A stretch of DNA of 64,000 nt from Actinomadura rubteroloni (lineage in GTDB: Bacteria > Actinomycetota > Actinomycetes > Streptosporangiales > Streptosporangiaceae), in contig NZ_MTBP01000003.1 of the NCBI RefSeq assembly GCF_002911665.1, positions 186,001 to 250,000 on the forward strand. Reading direction: 5' to 3'. Made by a program: the position numbers and the translations under genes. Positions 19,713-28,223 of this stretch are shown here, in pieces. The notes under the pieces are model-generated. The model was not told where the DNA came from and did not search any database. It saw only the letters and a list, made by a program, of their open reading frames with translations. The first letter of the stretch is position 1. Each line of letters begins with the position of its first letter.

Positions 19713-20636
19713 GTGCATCTGGCCGTCTACCTTCCGCTGCTGCCGTCCCTGGCCGCCGCGCTGTCGGCCCGCTGGCTGGCGGCCAGGCTCGACCCCCGGC
19801 TGGCGACCTGGCTCCTCACCGCCGCCGCGCTGGTGCTCGCCACGGCCAGCACCATCACGCTCGGCCTGCTCGTCATCGCGGGGCTCGTCCGCATTCCCCT
19901 GGTCACGGAGGCCGGCAGGCTGTCGCGTACCGTCCTGGCCAGCACCGACACGACCTCCCAGTTCGTGTCCCTGGCCGCCGGACTCCTCCTCGCCGCGGCG
20001 GCGTTCGCCACCGTCCGCGCGCTCCGGCACCGCGCCCGCGCCCTGCTCGCCGCCGCCCGCCAGGCCCGCCGCCTGCCCGGCACCGGTGACCTCGTCGTCA
20101 TCGACGACCCCGCGGCCGACGCCTTCACCCTCCCCGGGCTCCCCGGGCGCATCGTCGTCTCCACCCGCATGCTCGACGGCCTCACCGAAGCCGAACGCGT
20201 CGCGCTCATCGCCCACGAACGCGCCCACCTGCGCCACCGGCACCACTGGTTCACGACCGCCGGCCACCTCGCCGCGACCCTCAACCCCCTCCTGAAGCCC
20301 GTGAGCCGAGCCGTCTCCTACACCGTCGAGCGCTGGGCCGACGAGCATGCCGCCCGCGCCGGCGGCGACCGCCGCCTGGTCGCCCGGACCGTCGCCAAGG
20401 CGGCCCTCCTCAAGGCCGACCATCCTCCCCGGGCCGCCATGACGCTCGGGATCACCGGCACCGAACTCGCCACCGGCGGCCCGCTGCCCCGCCGCGTCGC
20501 CGCGCTGATGGCCGCGCCCCCGCGCCGCCGGCTCCTGCTCGTCGCCGCCGTCGCCGCGACGCTCGTCCTCACCGGCCTGTGCACCCTCGAAGCCGTCCAC
20601 GACCTCGAAGACCTCCTCGAAGCCGCCGGCGCCTGA
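19713..20636 (+). CDS. M56-family membrane metallopeptidase (BlaR1-like, without sensor domain)
   Basis: The 307-residue product starts at a GTG. Membrane segments occupy about residues 1-40, 45-65 and 90-105. The zinc motif HERAH (in LIAHERAHLRHRHHW, near residue 168) is followed by an EMWAD-like helix (VERWADEHAA) holding the third ligand region. A final membrane helix ends the protein. It lacks the large extracellular penicillin-binding domain of true BlaR1, like many actinomycete M56 partners of BlaI. It presumably cleaves or triggers loss of the BlaI-type repressor encoded immediately upstream. The signal sensed is unknown. Confidence 0.92.
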   Translation: MHLAVYLPLLPSLAAALSARWLAARLDPRLATWLLTAAALVLATASTITLGLLVIAGLVRIPLVTEAGRLSRTVLASTDTTSQFVSLAAGLLLAAAAFATVRALRHRARALLAAARQARRLPGTGDLVVIDDPAADAFTLPGLPGRIVVSTRMLDGLTEAERVALIAHERAHLRHRHHWFTTAGHLAATLNPLLKPVSRAVSYTVERWADEHAARAGGDRRLVARTVAKAALLKADHPPRAAMTLGITGTELATGGPLPRRVAALMAAPPRRRLLLVAAVAATLVLTGLCTLEAVHDLEDLLEAAGA

Positions 20637-20713
20637 CCCGCGCGGCCGGCGGCGACCGCGCGGTCATGTCCCGGTTTCGCCGCGAACCCTGGAGGCGGAC
20701 GGGGATCGGCCGC

Positions 20714-20719
20714 TAGATT
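20714..20719 (+). promoter_or_regulatory. -10 element of a likely leaderless promoter
   Basis: TAGATT ends 10 bases before the GTG at 20730, which places the likely transcription start close to the start codon. No ribosome site is visible. This supports the GTG at 20730 as the start. Confidence 0.4.
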
Positions 20720-20729
20720 CGGACCGACC

Positions 20730-22787
20730 GTGCTGCGGGGCGAGGGCGAGCGACGGACGGGTGGGCGGCTGGTGGGCGACGCTGGGCTTGAGCCGCTGGC
20801 GGTGCGGAATGAGTTCGCCGGCGCGCGGGTCGTCGGTTCGGTCCTTCAGGCCGGCTCGATGCGCGACCTGCATCAGCACTTCGCGCCGCCCGCGCCGGTC
20901 ATCGTGCCGCGGCAGCTTCCGTCCGGGCCCGCCTGGTTCGTCAACCGGGTCGCCGAGCTGGCCGAACTGGACGCCGTCCTCGCCGACGCGTCGCAGCGCG
21001 TCCGCCTCGTCGTGGTGAGCGGCCTCGGCGGCGTGGGCAAGACGGGCCTCGGGCTGTACTGGGCGCACCGGGTGGCCGCCGCGTTCCCCGACGGGCAGCT
21101 CTACGCGGACCTCGCCGCGTTCGCGCGCGGCGGCGGCACCGACATCGACGATGTGCTCAGCGGCTTCCTGCGGGCCTTCAGCGTGCGCGACGAGTGGATT
21201 CCTGACGCGTTCGCCGAGAAGCGCGCGCTGTTCCGCAGCCTCGTGGCCGACCGGCGTGTGCTCATCGTGCTGGACGACGTCGCCGATGCCGCGCAGGTGC
21301 GCGCCCTGCTGCCCGGTTCGTCCGACTGCGTGGTGCTCGTGACCAGCCGGCACCGCCTGACCGGCCTGGTCGTGGACGGCGCGGTTCCGCTCCGGCTGGA
21401 GCCGCTGGAGGCGGCCCGGGGCGTGGAACTCCTCGGCCGGATGCTCAGCGACGCGCGGGTGGACGAAGAGCGGGAGGCCGCCGCCGAGATCGTCCGGCAG
21501 GTCGGCGGGCTGCCCCTCGCACTCCGCGTCTGCGGCGCGCGGCTGGCGCAGCGCCGGCGCGGCCTCGGCCGGCTGGCCGCCGCGCTGACCGACGAGCGAC
21601 GCCGGCTGTCCCAGCTCTCCGCCGAAGGGAAGCCCGTCGTGGAGGCCGTCTTCGACGCCGCGTACGCCGGCCTGGACCCCCGTGCCGCCGCCCTCTACCG
21701 GGGGCTCGGCGCCCATCCCGGGCCGGAGTTCCCGCTCGACGTCCTGACCGTCGTCACCGGCGGCACGCCCGACGACGCGGCCGACGTCGCCGACGTGCTC
21801 GTGGAGGCGAACCTGCTGGAAGTGCTGGGCGAGGACCGCTACCGCTTCCACGCCCTGGTCCGTCTGCACGCCGAGGCGCTGGCCGACGCCGGGCGGGCCC
21901 GGCCGATCATCGCCTGGTACCTGGGCCGCGCCCGCGCCGCCGACCACGCCGTTCTCGGCCGCCGCCTCCGCCTCTTCGAGGAACCGGTCGAGCAGGTCTT
22001 CGCGTCCCGCCGGGACGCCCTGGCCTGGCTGGAGCGGGAGCGGGCCAACCTGGTCGCGGCGGTCCGCGCGGCGGCTCTGCTGAGCTGGGATTCCACCGTC
22101 TGCCAGTTCGTCGAGGCGCTCTGGGCGTTCTACAACGACCGTTTCCACCACGCCGACGAGATCGAGGTGGCGCGGCTGGGCGTGCAGGCCGCCGTCCGGC
22201 TCGGCGACCTCCCGTTCGAGGCGCGCGCCCGCAACCAGCTCATCCGCGCGCGCCTGCGCGCCGGGGAGGACGTCGCCGCGGCCGATGTGCGCGCCGCCTA
22301 CGACGTCGCGCGGCGCAGCGGGCACCGGCGCGTCGAGTCCGCCGTGCTGGAGACGGTCGGCCTCGCCCACCGCGCCCGCGGCGACCATGACGCGGCGCTC
22401 GGCGCGTTCGAGGAGGCGCGGGAGATCAACGCCGAGCAGGACAATCCGCGCGGCATCGGCCTGCAACTCCTGCACGCGGGCATCGAACTGCGTCTCGCCG
22501 GCCGGGCCGGCGCGTCGGCCGAGCGGCTGGGCGAGGCGCTGCGCGTCATGACGGAGATCGGCGACGAGCTGAGCCAGGGCAAGGTCCGGATGGAGCTGGG
22601 GGAGGCCCTGATCGTGCTCGGCCGGCTGCCGGAGGCCCGCGCCGAACTCGCCCGCGCGCTGGACGTCATGACCGACGGCGGGCTGCCCGACCGTCAGGTC
22701 CGCGCGCTGGAACTGCTCGCCCGCGCGTCGACCGATCCGGCGGAGGCCGAGCGGTTCCGCCGGGCCGCCGAGGTGGCCCGCGCCTGA
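20730..22787 (+). CDS. NB-ARC STAND ATPase with TPR tail
   Basis: The 685-residue product opens with a short signature (RNEFAGARVVGSVLQAGSM) seen at the head of many actinomycete STAND ATPases and XRE regulators. An NB-ARC domain follows: Walker A GLGGVGKTGLGLYW (about residues 101-114), Walker B VLIVLDDVADAA, the sensor-like VTSRHRL and the GLPLALRVCGARL motif. The C-terminal third is helical with TPR-like repeats (residues ~480-680). Such proteins act as nucleotide-gated switches in regulation, developmental control or phage defence. No effector domain is visible. The gene converges with the GT-B-like gene, with only seven bases between their stops. The likely leaderless start is at 20730; a GTG at 20772 is an alternative. 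Confidence 0.85.
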   Translation: MLRGEGERRTGGRLVGDAGLEPLAVRNEFAGARVVGSVLQAGSMRDLHQHFAPPAPVIVPRQLPSGPAWFVNRVAELAELDAVLADASQRVRLVVVSGLGGVGKTGLGLYWAHRVAAAFPDGQLYADLAAFARGGGTDIDDVLSGFLRAFSVRDEWIPDAFAEKRALFRSLVADRRVLIVLDDVADAAQVRALLPGSSDCVVLVTSRHRLTGLVVDGAVPLRLEPLEAARGVELLGRMLSDARVDEEREAAAEIVRQVGGLPLALRVCGARLAQRRRGLGRLAAALTDERRRLSQLSAEGKPVVEAVFDAAYAGLDPRAAALYRGLGAHPGPEFPLDVLTVVTGGTPDDAADVADVLVEANLLEVLGEDRYRFHALVRLHAEALADAGRARPIIAWYLGRARAADHAVLGRRLRLFEEPVEQVFASRRDALAWLERERANLVAAVRAAALLSWDSTVCQFVEALWAFYNDRFHHADEIEVARLGVQAAVRLGDLPFEARARNQLIRARLRAGEDVAAADVRAAYDVARRSGHRRVESAVLETVGLAHRARGDHDAALGAFEEAREINAEQDNPRGIGLQLLHAGIELRLAGRAGASAERLGEALRVMTEIGDELSQGKVRMELGEALIVLGRLPEARAELARALDVMTDGGLPDRQVRALELLARASTDPAEAERFRRAAEVARA

Positions 22788-22794
22788 CCGCGCT

Positions 22795-24411
22795 TCACGG
22801 CGGAGCGTCCGCGGCGCACTCGACGCCGATGTCGCGTCCGCCGACTCGGACGTGCAGGACCGGATCGGCCGGGCGGTCGAACAGCGTCGCGACGTAGACG
22901 GCCGAGGCGCACAGCGCGGGGTCGGCGCCCCGTGCGCGCAGGACGCGGCCGTCGCGGAAGTGCAGCCGCACGTGCCCGCCGGCGAGCGCGGCGGCGGCGA
23001 GCGCCGCGCCCGGACGGGCCGCGAGCGTCGCGGCGGTCCAGTCCGCCGGGTCGGCGAGGACGTCCTCCCGGACGAGGACGGCCGCGCTGTTGAGCAGTCT
23101 GCGGTCCGTCTCGTGGGCGGTCACCACGAGGTGCGGTTCCTCCAGTTCGTCGCGGCGCACGGCGGCGGGGTAGCGGACCAGTTCGACGCCGGGTCCGGCG
23201 GCGCGTCCCTCGACCGTCAGCGCCGTGACGCGGCGCTTCTCCGCGACGGGCGCCGGCACGGACGGCACGGCGGGCGGGTCGGCCGGAGGCGTCAGGCGCA
23301 GCGTCCGGTAGAGCGCCGAGGCCAGGTTCGCCATGGCCTCGCCGTGGTGGGTGAGGATGTCCCCGGGCAGGCGGGGCGGGTGCAGCGCGCCGAGCTGGGC
23401 GTGCAGTGGCCGCGTCCGTTCCAGGCGGGGGCAGGCCGCTCGCAGCGCCATGAGCGGGGAGGCGGGATCGAGTTCGGCGTCGCCGAAGGCGGCCAGGAGC
23501 ACCGGACGGCCGAGCGCCGCGCCGTAGTAGGTGACCGAGCCGTGGTCTCCGATCAGGTCGTCCGCGGCGACCAGGGCCGCGCGCCAGCCCTCTTCCGGCG
23601 GGATCAGCGCGAGCCCGGCCTCCAGCGCGTCCCGCAGCCACGTGCGGATCTGCGGCGCGCCGTAACGGCCCCAGATGTTCGGATGCAGGACGAGCGCGAC
23701 CCGGTGCGCGTCGACCGGCAGGTCCGCGACCCAGCGGCCGAGCGACCCGACGTGCGCGGCGAACAGCGAATGCGGTCCCCACGTCGAGCTGACGACTGTG
23801 AGCCGCTGGCCCGGCGCGACGCCGAGCGCGCTCCGGTAGACCTCCCGCAACGGCAGGCTTCCCACGATCCGGTCGAAACAGGGATCGCCGACGACCGCCG
23901 CCCGTCCCACCGCCGCCGGACACGACCGCCGCAGCCGCTCCAACTGCTCGGGATGCGACAGCGCGATCAACGCCGGCACGGGCCTGCCCCAGCGCGTGAG
24001 CTGACGCGGCGCCAGTCCGGACGCGACGTCGCGGCGCCCGGTCGCCGAGGGCACGATCCGGTTGTGCCCGGCCCCGTGCGGCATGATCACCAACGGGGCG
24101 CGGAGCCGGTGCAGGGCGCCGTTGGACGTCGCGGCCACCGCCAGGTCGAACCGCTCGCGCGCGGCGTCCCGCCAGGGGATCACCGGCGCCCCGTACTCGC
24201 TCAGGAACCGTCCGGCCCCGGGGGAGAACGCCGAGCCCTCGTGCAGGGTGAAGGCGACCTCGACGCGCCGGTCGCCGTCGAACACCGTGAGGGCGTCCAG
24301 CACCCGCGTCGCCGAGGTCAGCGTCCGCGCGACCGCGAGGACCCGCCGCTCAGTGCCCACGGTGTCCCACGGGGACCGGCCCCGTCCCGCACGCGACTTC
24401 CCTCTGAACAC
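22795..24411 (-). CDS. GT-B-like protein, CDP-glycerol glycerophosphotransferase-like
   Basis: The 538-residue product from a GTG start contains two Rossmann-like halves. Key segments are LVIMPHGAGHNRIVP (near 100), VVGDPCFDRI (near 185), VVSSTWGPHSLF (near 215), LHPNIWGRYG and a DLIGDHGSVTYYGAALGRPVL segment (near 300) that resembles the donor-binding D-x-S-S region of teichoic-acid glycerophosphotransferases and UDP-GlcNAc 2-epimerases. Relatives in Streptomyces are often annotated only as hypothetical. A ~150-residue C-terminal domain after residue 380 is unassigned. No membrane segment is apparent. The likely role is transfer of a polyol-phosphate or sugar in envelope polymer formation; this is an inference from fold-level motifs. 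Confidence 0.6.
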   Translation of the reverse strand: MFRGKSRAGRGRSPWDTVGTERRVLAVARTLTSATRVLDALTVFDGDRRVEVAFTLHEGSAFSPGAGRFLSEYGAPVIPWRDAARERFDLAVAATSNGALHRLRAPLVIMPHGAGHNRIVPSATGRRDVASGLAPRQLTRWGRPVPALIALSHPEQLERLRRSCPAAVGRAAVVGDPCFDRIVGSLPLREVYRSALGVAPGQRLTVVSSTWGPHSLFAAHVGSLGRWVADLPVDAHRVALVLHPNIWGRYGAPQIRTWLRDALEAGLALIPPEEGWRAALVAADDLIGDHGSVTYYGAALGRPVLLAAFGDAELDPASPLMALRAACPRLERTRPLHAQLGALHPPRLPGDILTHHGEAMANLASALYRTLRLTPPADPPAVPSVPAPVAEKRRVTALTVEGRAAGPGVELVRYPAAVRRDELEEPHLVVTAHETDRRLLNSAAVLVREDVLADPADWTAATLAARPGAALAAAALAGGHVRLHFRDGRVLRARGADPALCASAVYVATLFDRPADPVLHVRVGGRDIGVECAADAPP

Positions 24412-24601
24412 GACCGTCCCGCGCTCGACGCCTGGCGCATCACCCTACCGCGCAAGATCGCCGCAGACCCCTCGGCTTCGCCCCTTCCGGACGCCCCCGG
24501 CGGGCGGGCCGCGTCCGTCCGGGGTGAGCCGGCGCCGCCGCCGGCTCTTCGCGCTGCGGTCGGGCCGCTGGGACGCGGATGTCGGGCGCGAGGTGTTCGT
24601 G

Positions 24602-24637
24602 CATGATTTCGAATGTTTTCCAATAATTCGAATCATG
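24602..24637. promoter_or_regulatory. Imperfect inverted repeat upstream of the hydroxylase operon
   Basis: CATGATTTCGAA (24602-24613) and TTCGAATCATG (24627-24637) form an inverted repeat with one extra T in the left arm and a 13-base spacer. It lies about 70 bases before the hydroxylase ATG in a locally AT-rich stretch. The TTCGAA core recurs before the GntR gene at 27391. It is a candidate site for that regulator. Confidence 0.5.
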
Positions 24638-24704
24638 TGCCACTATGTGACGTGTGTTACTGCCGCGTGCCCAGGTCGCGCGGCCCGTGGTCGGAGGTTT
24701 CACC

Positions 24705-26294
24705 ATGCAGAAGTCGCCCGAGTTCGACGTCGTCCAGATCGGGTTCGGTCCGGTGGGGCAGGTCAGCGCCGCGCTGCTGGGGCAGGGCGGGCACAGCGTC
24801 GGCGTGTTCGAGCGGTGGCCGTCGGTGTATCCGCTGCCGCGCGCCGGCCACGTGGACCACGAGATCATGCGGATCTTCCAGGGCATGGGCGTGGCCGGGG
24901 ACGTGGAACGGCACGCGATCCCGATCCCCGACTACGACTGGTTCAACGGGGACGGCAAGCTGCTGCTGCACATGGACTGGGACGTGCCGACGCCTTCGGG
25001 CTGGAAGTCGGACTACCTGATGTACCAGCCGTACATGGAGGACGCTCTCATGGGCGCCGTCGCCCGGCACCCGAACGTGGCGGTCCACCACGGCTGGCAG
25101 GCGGTGGAGATCGTCCAGCACCCCGGGCACGTCGAGGTGGTGCTGCGCGAGGGCGAGCGGCGGGACGAGGGCTGGACGCCGACCGGGCGGACGCGGACCG
25201 TCACCGCCCGCTACGTGATCGGCGCGGACGGCGCGGCCTCGTTCACCCGTTCCACGACCGGCATCGTCTGGGAGGACTTCGGGTTCGAGGAGGACTGGCT
25301 GGTGCTGGACGTCCGTCCGCACGACCCGGACCTGCGGATCGACATGCCGGACGCGGGGCAGATCTGCGACCCGGCCCGTCCGGTGTCGCCGTTCCGCTGG
25401 CTGGGACGTGAGCACGCCCGGTGGGAGTTCATGCTGCTGCCGGGCGAGACGGCCGAGGAGATGACCCGTCCGGACAAGGCGTGGGAGCTGCTCGCGCGCT
25501 GGGACGTGACGCCGGAGAACGCCGACCTGATCCGCCGGACCGTCTACACGTTCCGTTCGCTGCTGGCGGCGTCGTTCCGCGACCGCCGCGTCCTGCTGGT
25601 GGGCGACGCGGCGCACCTGATGCCGCCGTTCCTCGGGCAGGGCATGTGCTCGGGCGTGCGGGACGCCGCGAACCTGGCCTGGAAGCTCGACCTGGTGCTG
25701 CGCGGCCGGGCGCCGGAGACGCTGCTGGACTCCTACACCGAGGAGCGCCGCCCGCACGTCGAGCGCATCATCCGCACCGCGATCGAGCTGGGCAAGGTCG
25801 TCTGCATCACCGACCCGGACGCGGCGGCGGCCCGCGACGCGGCGTTCCTGTCCGGGCAGGTCCCGCCGCCTCCGCCGTTCCCGTGGCTGGAGCGCGGCGT
25901 CCTGCAGGGCGGCGAGAGCAGCGGCCCGGTCGGACGGCTCGGCGTGCAGGGCCGGGTGGCGCGCGGCACGGCGGTGGGCCGCGCCGACGACGTCATCGGC
26001 GGCGGCTGGACGCTGCTGGTGCGCACGGCGGGCGCGCTGGACGCCCTCGGCGCCGCGCGGCGCGCGTTCCTCGCCGGGCTCGGCGCGCACGTCGTCCACG
26101 TCAGCCCCGCCCCGCTGGCGGCCGGCTCGGCCGTGGACGTGGACCTGGTCTACCGCCGCTGGTTCGACGCGCTCGGCGCGGACGCGGTGCTGGTCCGTCC
26201 GGACTTCTACGTCTTCGGCACGGCGACCGGCGTCGCGGCGCTGCCCGCGCTGGTGGACGAGCTGCGCGCCCGGCTCGAGGGGACGGCGGCGTGA
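24705..26294 (+). CDS. FAD-dependent aromatic hydroxylase, MhpA-like
   Basis: The 529-residue product of the PHBH/MhpA flavin monooxygenase family has a dinucleotide fold GFGPVGQVSAALLGQGG (about residues 12-28), the DG motif YVIGADGAAS, and the GD motif VLLVGDAAHLMPPFLGQGM (about 300-318). A thioredoxin-like C-terminal domain is present. Relatives use NADH and O2 to hydroxylate phenols such as 3-hydroxyphenylpropionate. The start is the ATG at 24705 with GGAGG eight bases upstream. It overlaps the hydrolase gene by GTGA. Pairing with a hydrolase and GntR regulator suggests catabolism of an aromatic or N-heteroaromatic compound. The exact substrate is unknown. Confidence 0.9.
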   Translation: MQKSPEFDVVQIGFGPVGQVSAALLGQGGHSVGVFERWPSVYPLPRAGHVDHEIMRIFQGMGVAGDVERHAIPIPDYDWFNGDGKLLLHMDWDVPTPSGWKSDYLMYQPYMEDALMGAVARHPNVAVHHGWQAVEIVQHPGHVEVVLREGERRDEGWTPTGRTRTVTARYVIGADGAASFTRSTTGIVWEDFGFEEDWLVLDVRPHDPDLRIDMPDAGQICDPARPVSPFRWLGREHARWEFMLLPGETAEEMTRPDKAWELLARWDVTPENADLIRRTVYTFRSLLAASFRDRRVLLVGDAAHLMPPFLGQGMCSGVRDAANLAWKLDLVLRGRAPETLLDSYTEERRPHVERIIRTAIELGKVVCITDPDAAAARDAAFLSGQVPPPPPFPWLERGVLQGGESSGPVGRLGVQGRVARGTAVGRADDVIGGGWTLLVRTAGALDALGAARRAFLAGLGAHVVHVSPAPLAAGSAVDVDLVYRRWFDALGADAVLVRPDFYVFGTATGVAALPALVDELRARLEGTAA

Positions 26295-27388
26295 CCGAGC
26301 CTCCTTGGCGCAAGGAGGCCGCGGCGCACCAGCGGGCGATGCCGATGCAGCGGCTGCTCGGCAACGGCATGGACTACGCCGACGCCGTCGCCCTGTACGC
26401 GGCCGTGGACGGCGGCGAGCCCTGGCCGGACGCCGCGGCCCGGCTCGGCGCGGCCGGCGCCGCCCGCGCACGCCGGGCGCTGGCGGCCGGGCACCGGCAC
26501 TCGGCGCTCGGCTGGTTCCGCCGCGCGTCGGCCTGCCACCGCTTCGGCCAGGTGCCGTTGCCGGACGCCGATCCGCGCAAACGGGCGATGTACCGGGACC
26601 TGATCGACACCTACGGGGCCGCCGGGGAACTGCTCGACCCGCCGCTGGAGCACGTCCGCGTCCCGCACCGGGACGGGACGCTGGCCGCGTGGCTGCACCG
26701 CCCGGCCGGGGTCGTCCGTCCGCCGGTGGTCCTGCTGTTCGGCGGCTTCGACGGCTGGCGCGAGGAGTACGACACCGCCGCCCGCGCACTGGTACGGCGC
26801 GGCCTGGCCGTCCTGCTCGCGGACGGTCCGGGGCAGGGCGAGTCGCGCCTGTTCGGCGGCGTCCACATGGACCTCGACGATCCCGACGACGTGTGCGCGG
26901 CGCTCGGCGCGTTCGTGACCGTCGCCGAGAAGCATCCGCTGCTCGGCGGGCCGACGGGGGTGTGGGGCAACAGCATGGGCGGCTACCTGGCCGCCCGCTT
27001 CGCCGCCCGCGACGCCCGGGTCGCCGCCGTCTGCGTGAACGGCGGCACGGACCGTCCGGCCGAGATCCTGGACCGCTTCCCCCGGTTCGCCGCCAAGGTC
27101 CAGCTCCTCTACGGCACCCCGGAACCCGAACCGGCCGTCGCGGCGCTCCGCCGCTGCGTCCTGACGCCCGACCTGCTGGCGTCGGTGACGTGCCCGTTGC
27201 TCGTCCTGCACGGCACGCCCGACCGGATCTTCCTCATCGAGAGCGCCCACCGCGTCTACGACGGCGTCCGCTCCACCGACCGCACCTTCCTGGAGTGGGA
27301 GGACGGCGACCACTGCATCTACAACCACACCTACGAGAAGCACACCGCCGTCGGCGACTGGTTCGCCGAACGCCTCGGCGCCCTGTGA
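26291..27388 (+). CDS. Alpha/beta hydrolase of the FrsA/DHPON-hydrolase type
   Basis: The 365-residue product starts at the GTG overlapping the hydroxylase stop. It has a ~120-residue helical N-terminal cap region, then an alpha/beta hydrolase fold. The nucleophile elbow GNSMGGY gives Ser228, the acid is Asp311 in GTPDRIF and the base His341 in DGDHCIYNH, so the triad is complete. The layout matches the family of 2,6-dihydroxypseudooxynicotine hydrolase, which cleaves a C–C bond next to a ring. Here it is translationally coupled to an MhpA-like ring hydroxylase, which makes a hydroxylate-then-cleave pathway plausible. An ordinary esterase role is the alternative. Confidence 0.82.
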   Translation: MTEPPWRKEAAAHQRAMPMQRLLGNGMDYADAVALYAAVDGGEPWPDAAARLGAAGAARARRALAAGHRHSALGWFRRASACHRFGQVPLPDADPRKRAMYRDLIDTYGAAGELLDPPLEHVRVPHRDGTLAAWLHRPAGVVRPPVVLLFGGFDGWREEYDTAARALVRRGLAVLLADGPGQGESRLFGGVHMDLDDPDDVCAALGAFVTVAEKHPLLGGPTGVWGNSMGGYLAARFAARDARVAAVCVNGGTDRPAEILDRFPRFAAKVQLLYGTPEPEPAVAALRRCVLTPDLLASVTCPLLVLHGTPDRIFLIESAHRVYDGVRSTDRTFLEWEDGDHCIYNHTYEKHTAVGDWFAERLGAL

Positions 27389-27390
27389 TT

Positions 27391-27396
27391 TTCGAA
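27391..27396. promoter_or_regulatory. TTCGAA core upstream of the GntR-family gene
   Basis: TGATTTTCGAAAGTA spans 27385-27399, just after the hydrolase stop. It shares TTTCGAA with the left arm of the inverted repeat at 24602. A possible -10 box (TAGGTT, 27422-27427) ends seven bases before the ATG at 27435, consistent with a leaderless transcript and autoregulation. Confidence 0.4.
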
Positions 27397-27434
27397 AGTA
27401 CGGTTCTGTTTCGCTGCCTGCTAGGTTGGCGGGC

Positions 27435-28133
27435 ATGGCGAAGCGCGAGAACGGCGAGACCCGCGCCGAGGAGGTCCACCGGCGGCTGCGGGACGACATT
27501 CTCGGCGGCCGGCTCGCCCCGGGCGAGCGCCTGAAGTTCTCCGACCTGTGCGCGCGGTACGGGACGAGCGTCGGAGCGGCGCGCGAGGCCCTGGCCCGGC
27601 TCGCCATCGAGGGCTTCGTCCGCAACCAGTCGCACTACGGGTTCATGGTCGTCCCGCTGTCGCACGAGGACCTCGCCGACCTGACGACGGCGCGCATCGA
27701 GATCGAGCCGCTGGTGTTCCGGCTGTCGATCCGCGACGGCGACATGGCATGGGAGTCGAGCGCGGTCGCGGCCCACCACGTCCTGGAACGGACGCCGTTC
27801 TTCGGCCCCGACAGCGTCGACCATCCGTCCGACGCGTGGACGACGGCGCACGCGGCGTTCCACCTCGCCCTGCTGGACGGCTGCGGCAACCGGCGCCTGC
27901 TGAACACCGCCCGCAGCCTGCGCGAGGAGGCCGAACTGTACCGGCAGTGGTCGGTGTCGTTCGGCCAGGAACGCGACCGCGACATTCCGGGCGAGCACCG
28001 GGCCCTTCTGGACGCGGCCATCGCGCGCGAAACCGATCTCGGCGCCGAACGCCTGCGCGACCACATCGCCCACACCGCGCGCCTGCTCATCCGCGGCGCC
28101 ACCGACGCGCACCTCGGCGAGCCGGTCCGCTGA
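27435..28133 (+). CDS. GntR/FCD-family transcriptional regulator
   Basis: The 232-residue product has an N-terminal winged helix (EEVHRRLRDDILGGRLAPGERL, then GTSVGAAREALARLAIEGFV) followed by a helical FCD ligand-binding domain with metal/ligand His residues in AHAAFHLALLDG and a GEHRALLDAAI segment. FCD regulators usually repress a neighbouring catabolic operon and are released by a carboxylate intermediate. The adjacent hydroxylase–hydrolase pair is the obvious target; TTCGAA motifs before both support this. I chose the ATG at 27435 over the TTG nine bases upstream. Confidence 0.92.
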   Translation: MAKRENGETRAEEVHRRLRDDILGGRLAPGERLKFSDLCARYGTSVGAAREALARLAIEGFVRNQSHYGFMVVPLSHEDLADLTTARIEIEPLVFRLSIRDGDMAWESSAVAAHHVLERTPFFGPDSVDHPSDAWTTAHAAFHLALLDGCGNRRLLNTARSLREEAELYRQWSVSFGQERDRDIPGEHRALLDAAIARETDLGAERLRDHIAHTARLLIRGATDAHLGEPVR

Positions 28134-28223
28134 TCAACGCCGCCTTGCCCGTCCGTTGCCTTCAGCATGACGCGCGCGGGGCAGGACCGGTGCGCAGCGT
28201 CCCAGGCGGCCGGAGGAAATGCC

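Noticed and set aside
24600..24640. TTCGAAT strings resembling a tRNA T-loop
   Set aside because: No cloverleaf can be formed around them; they fit better as arms of an inverted repeat.
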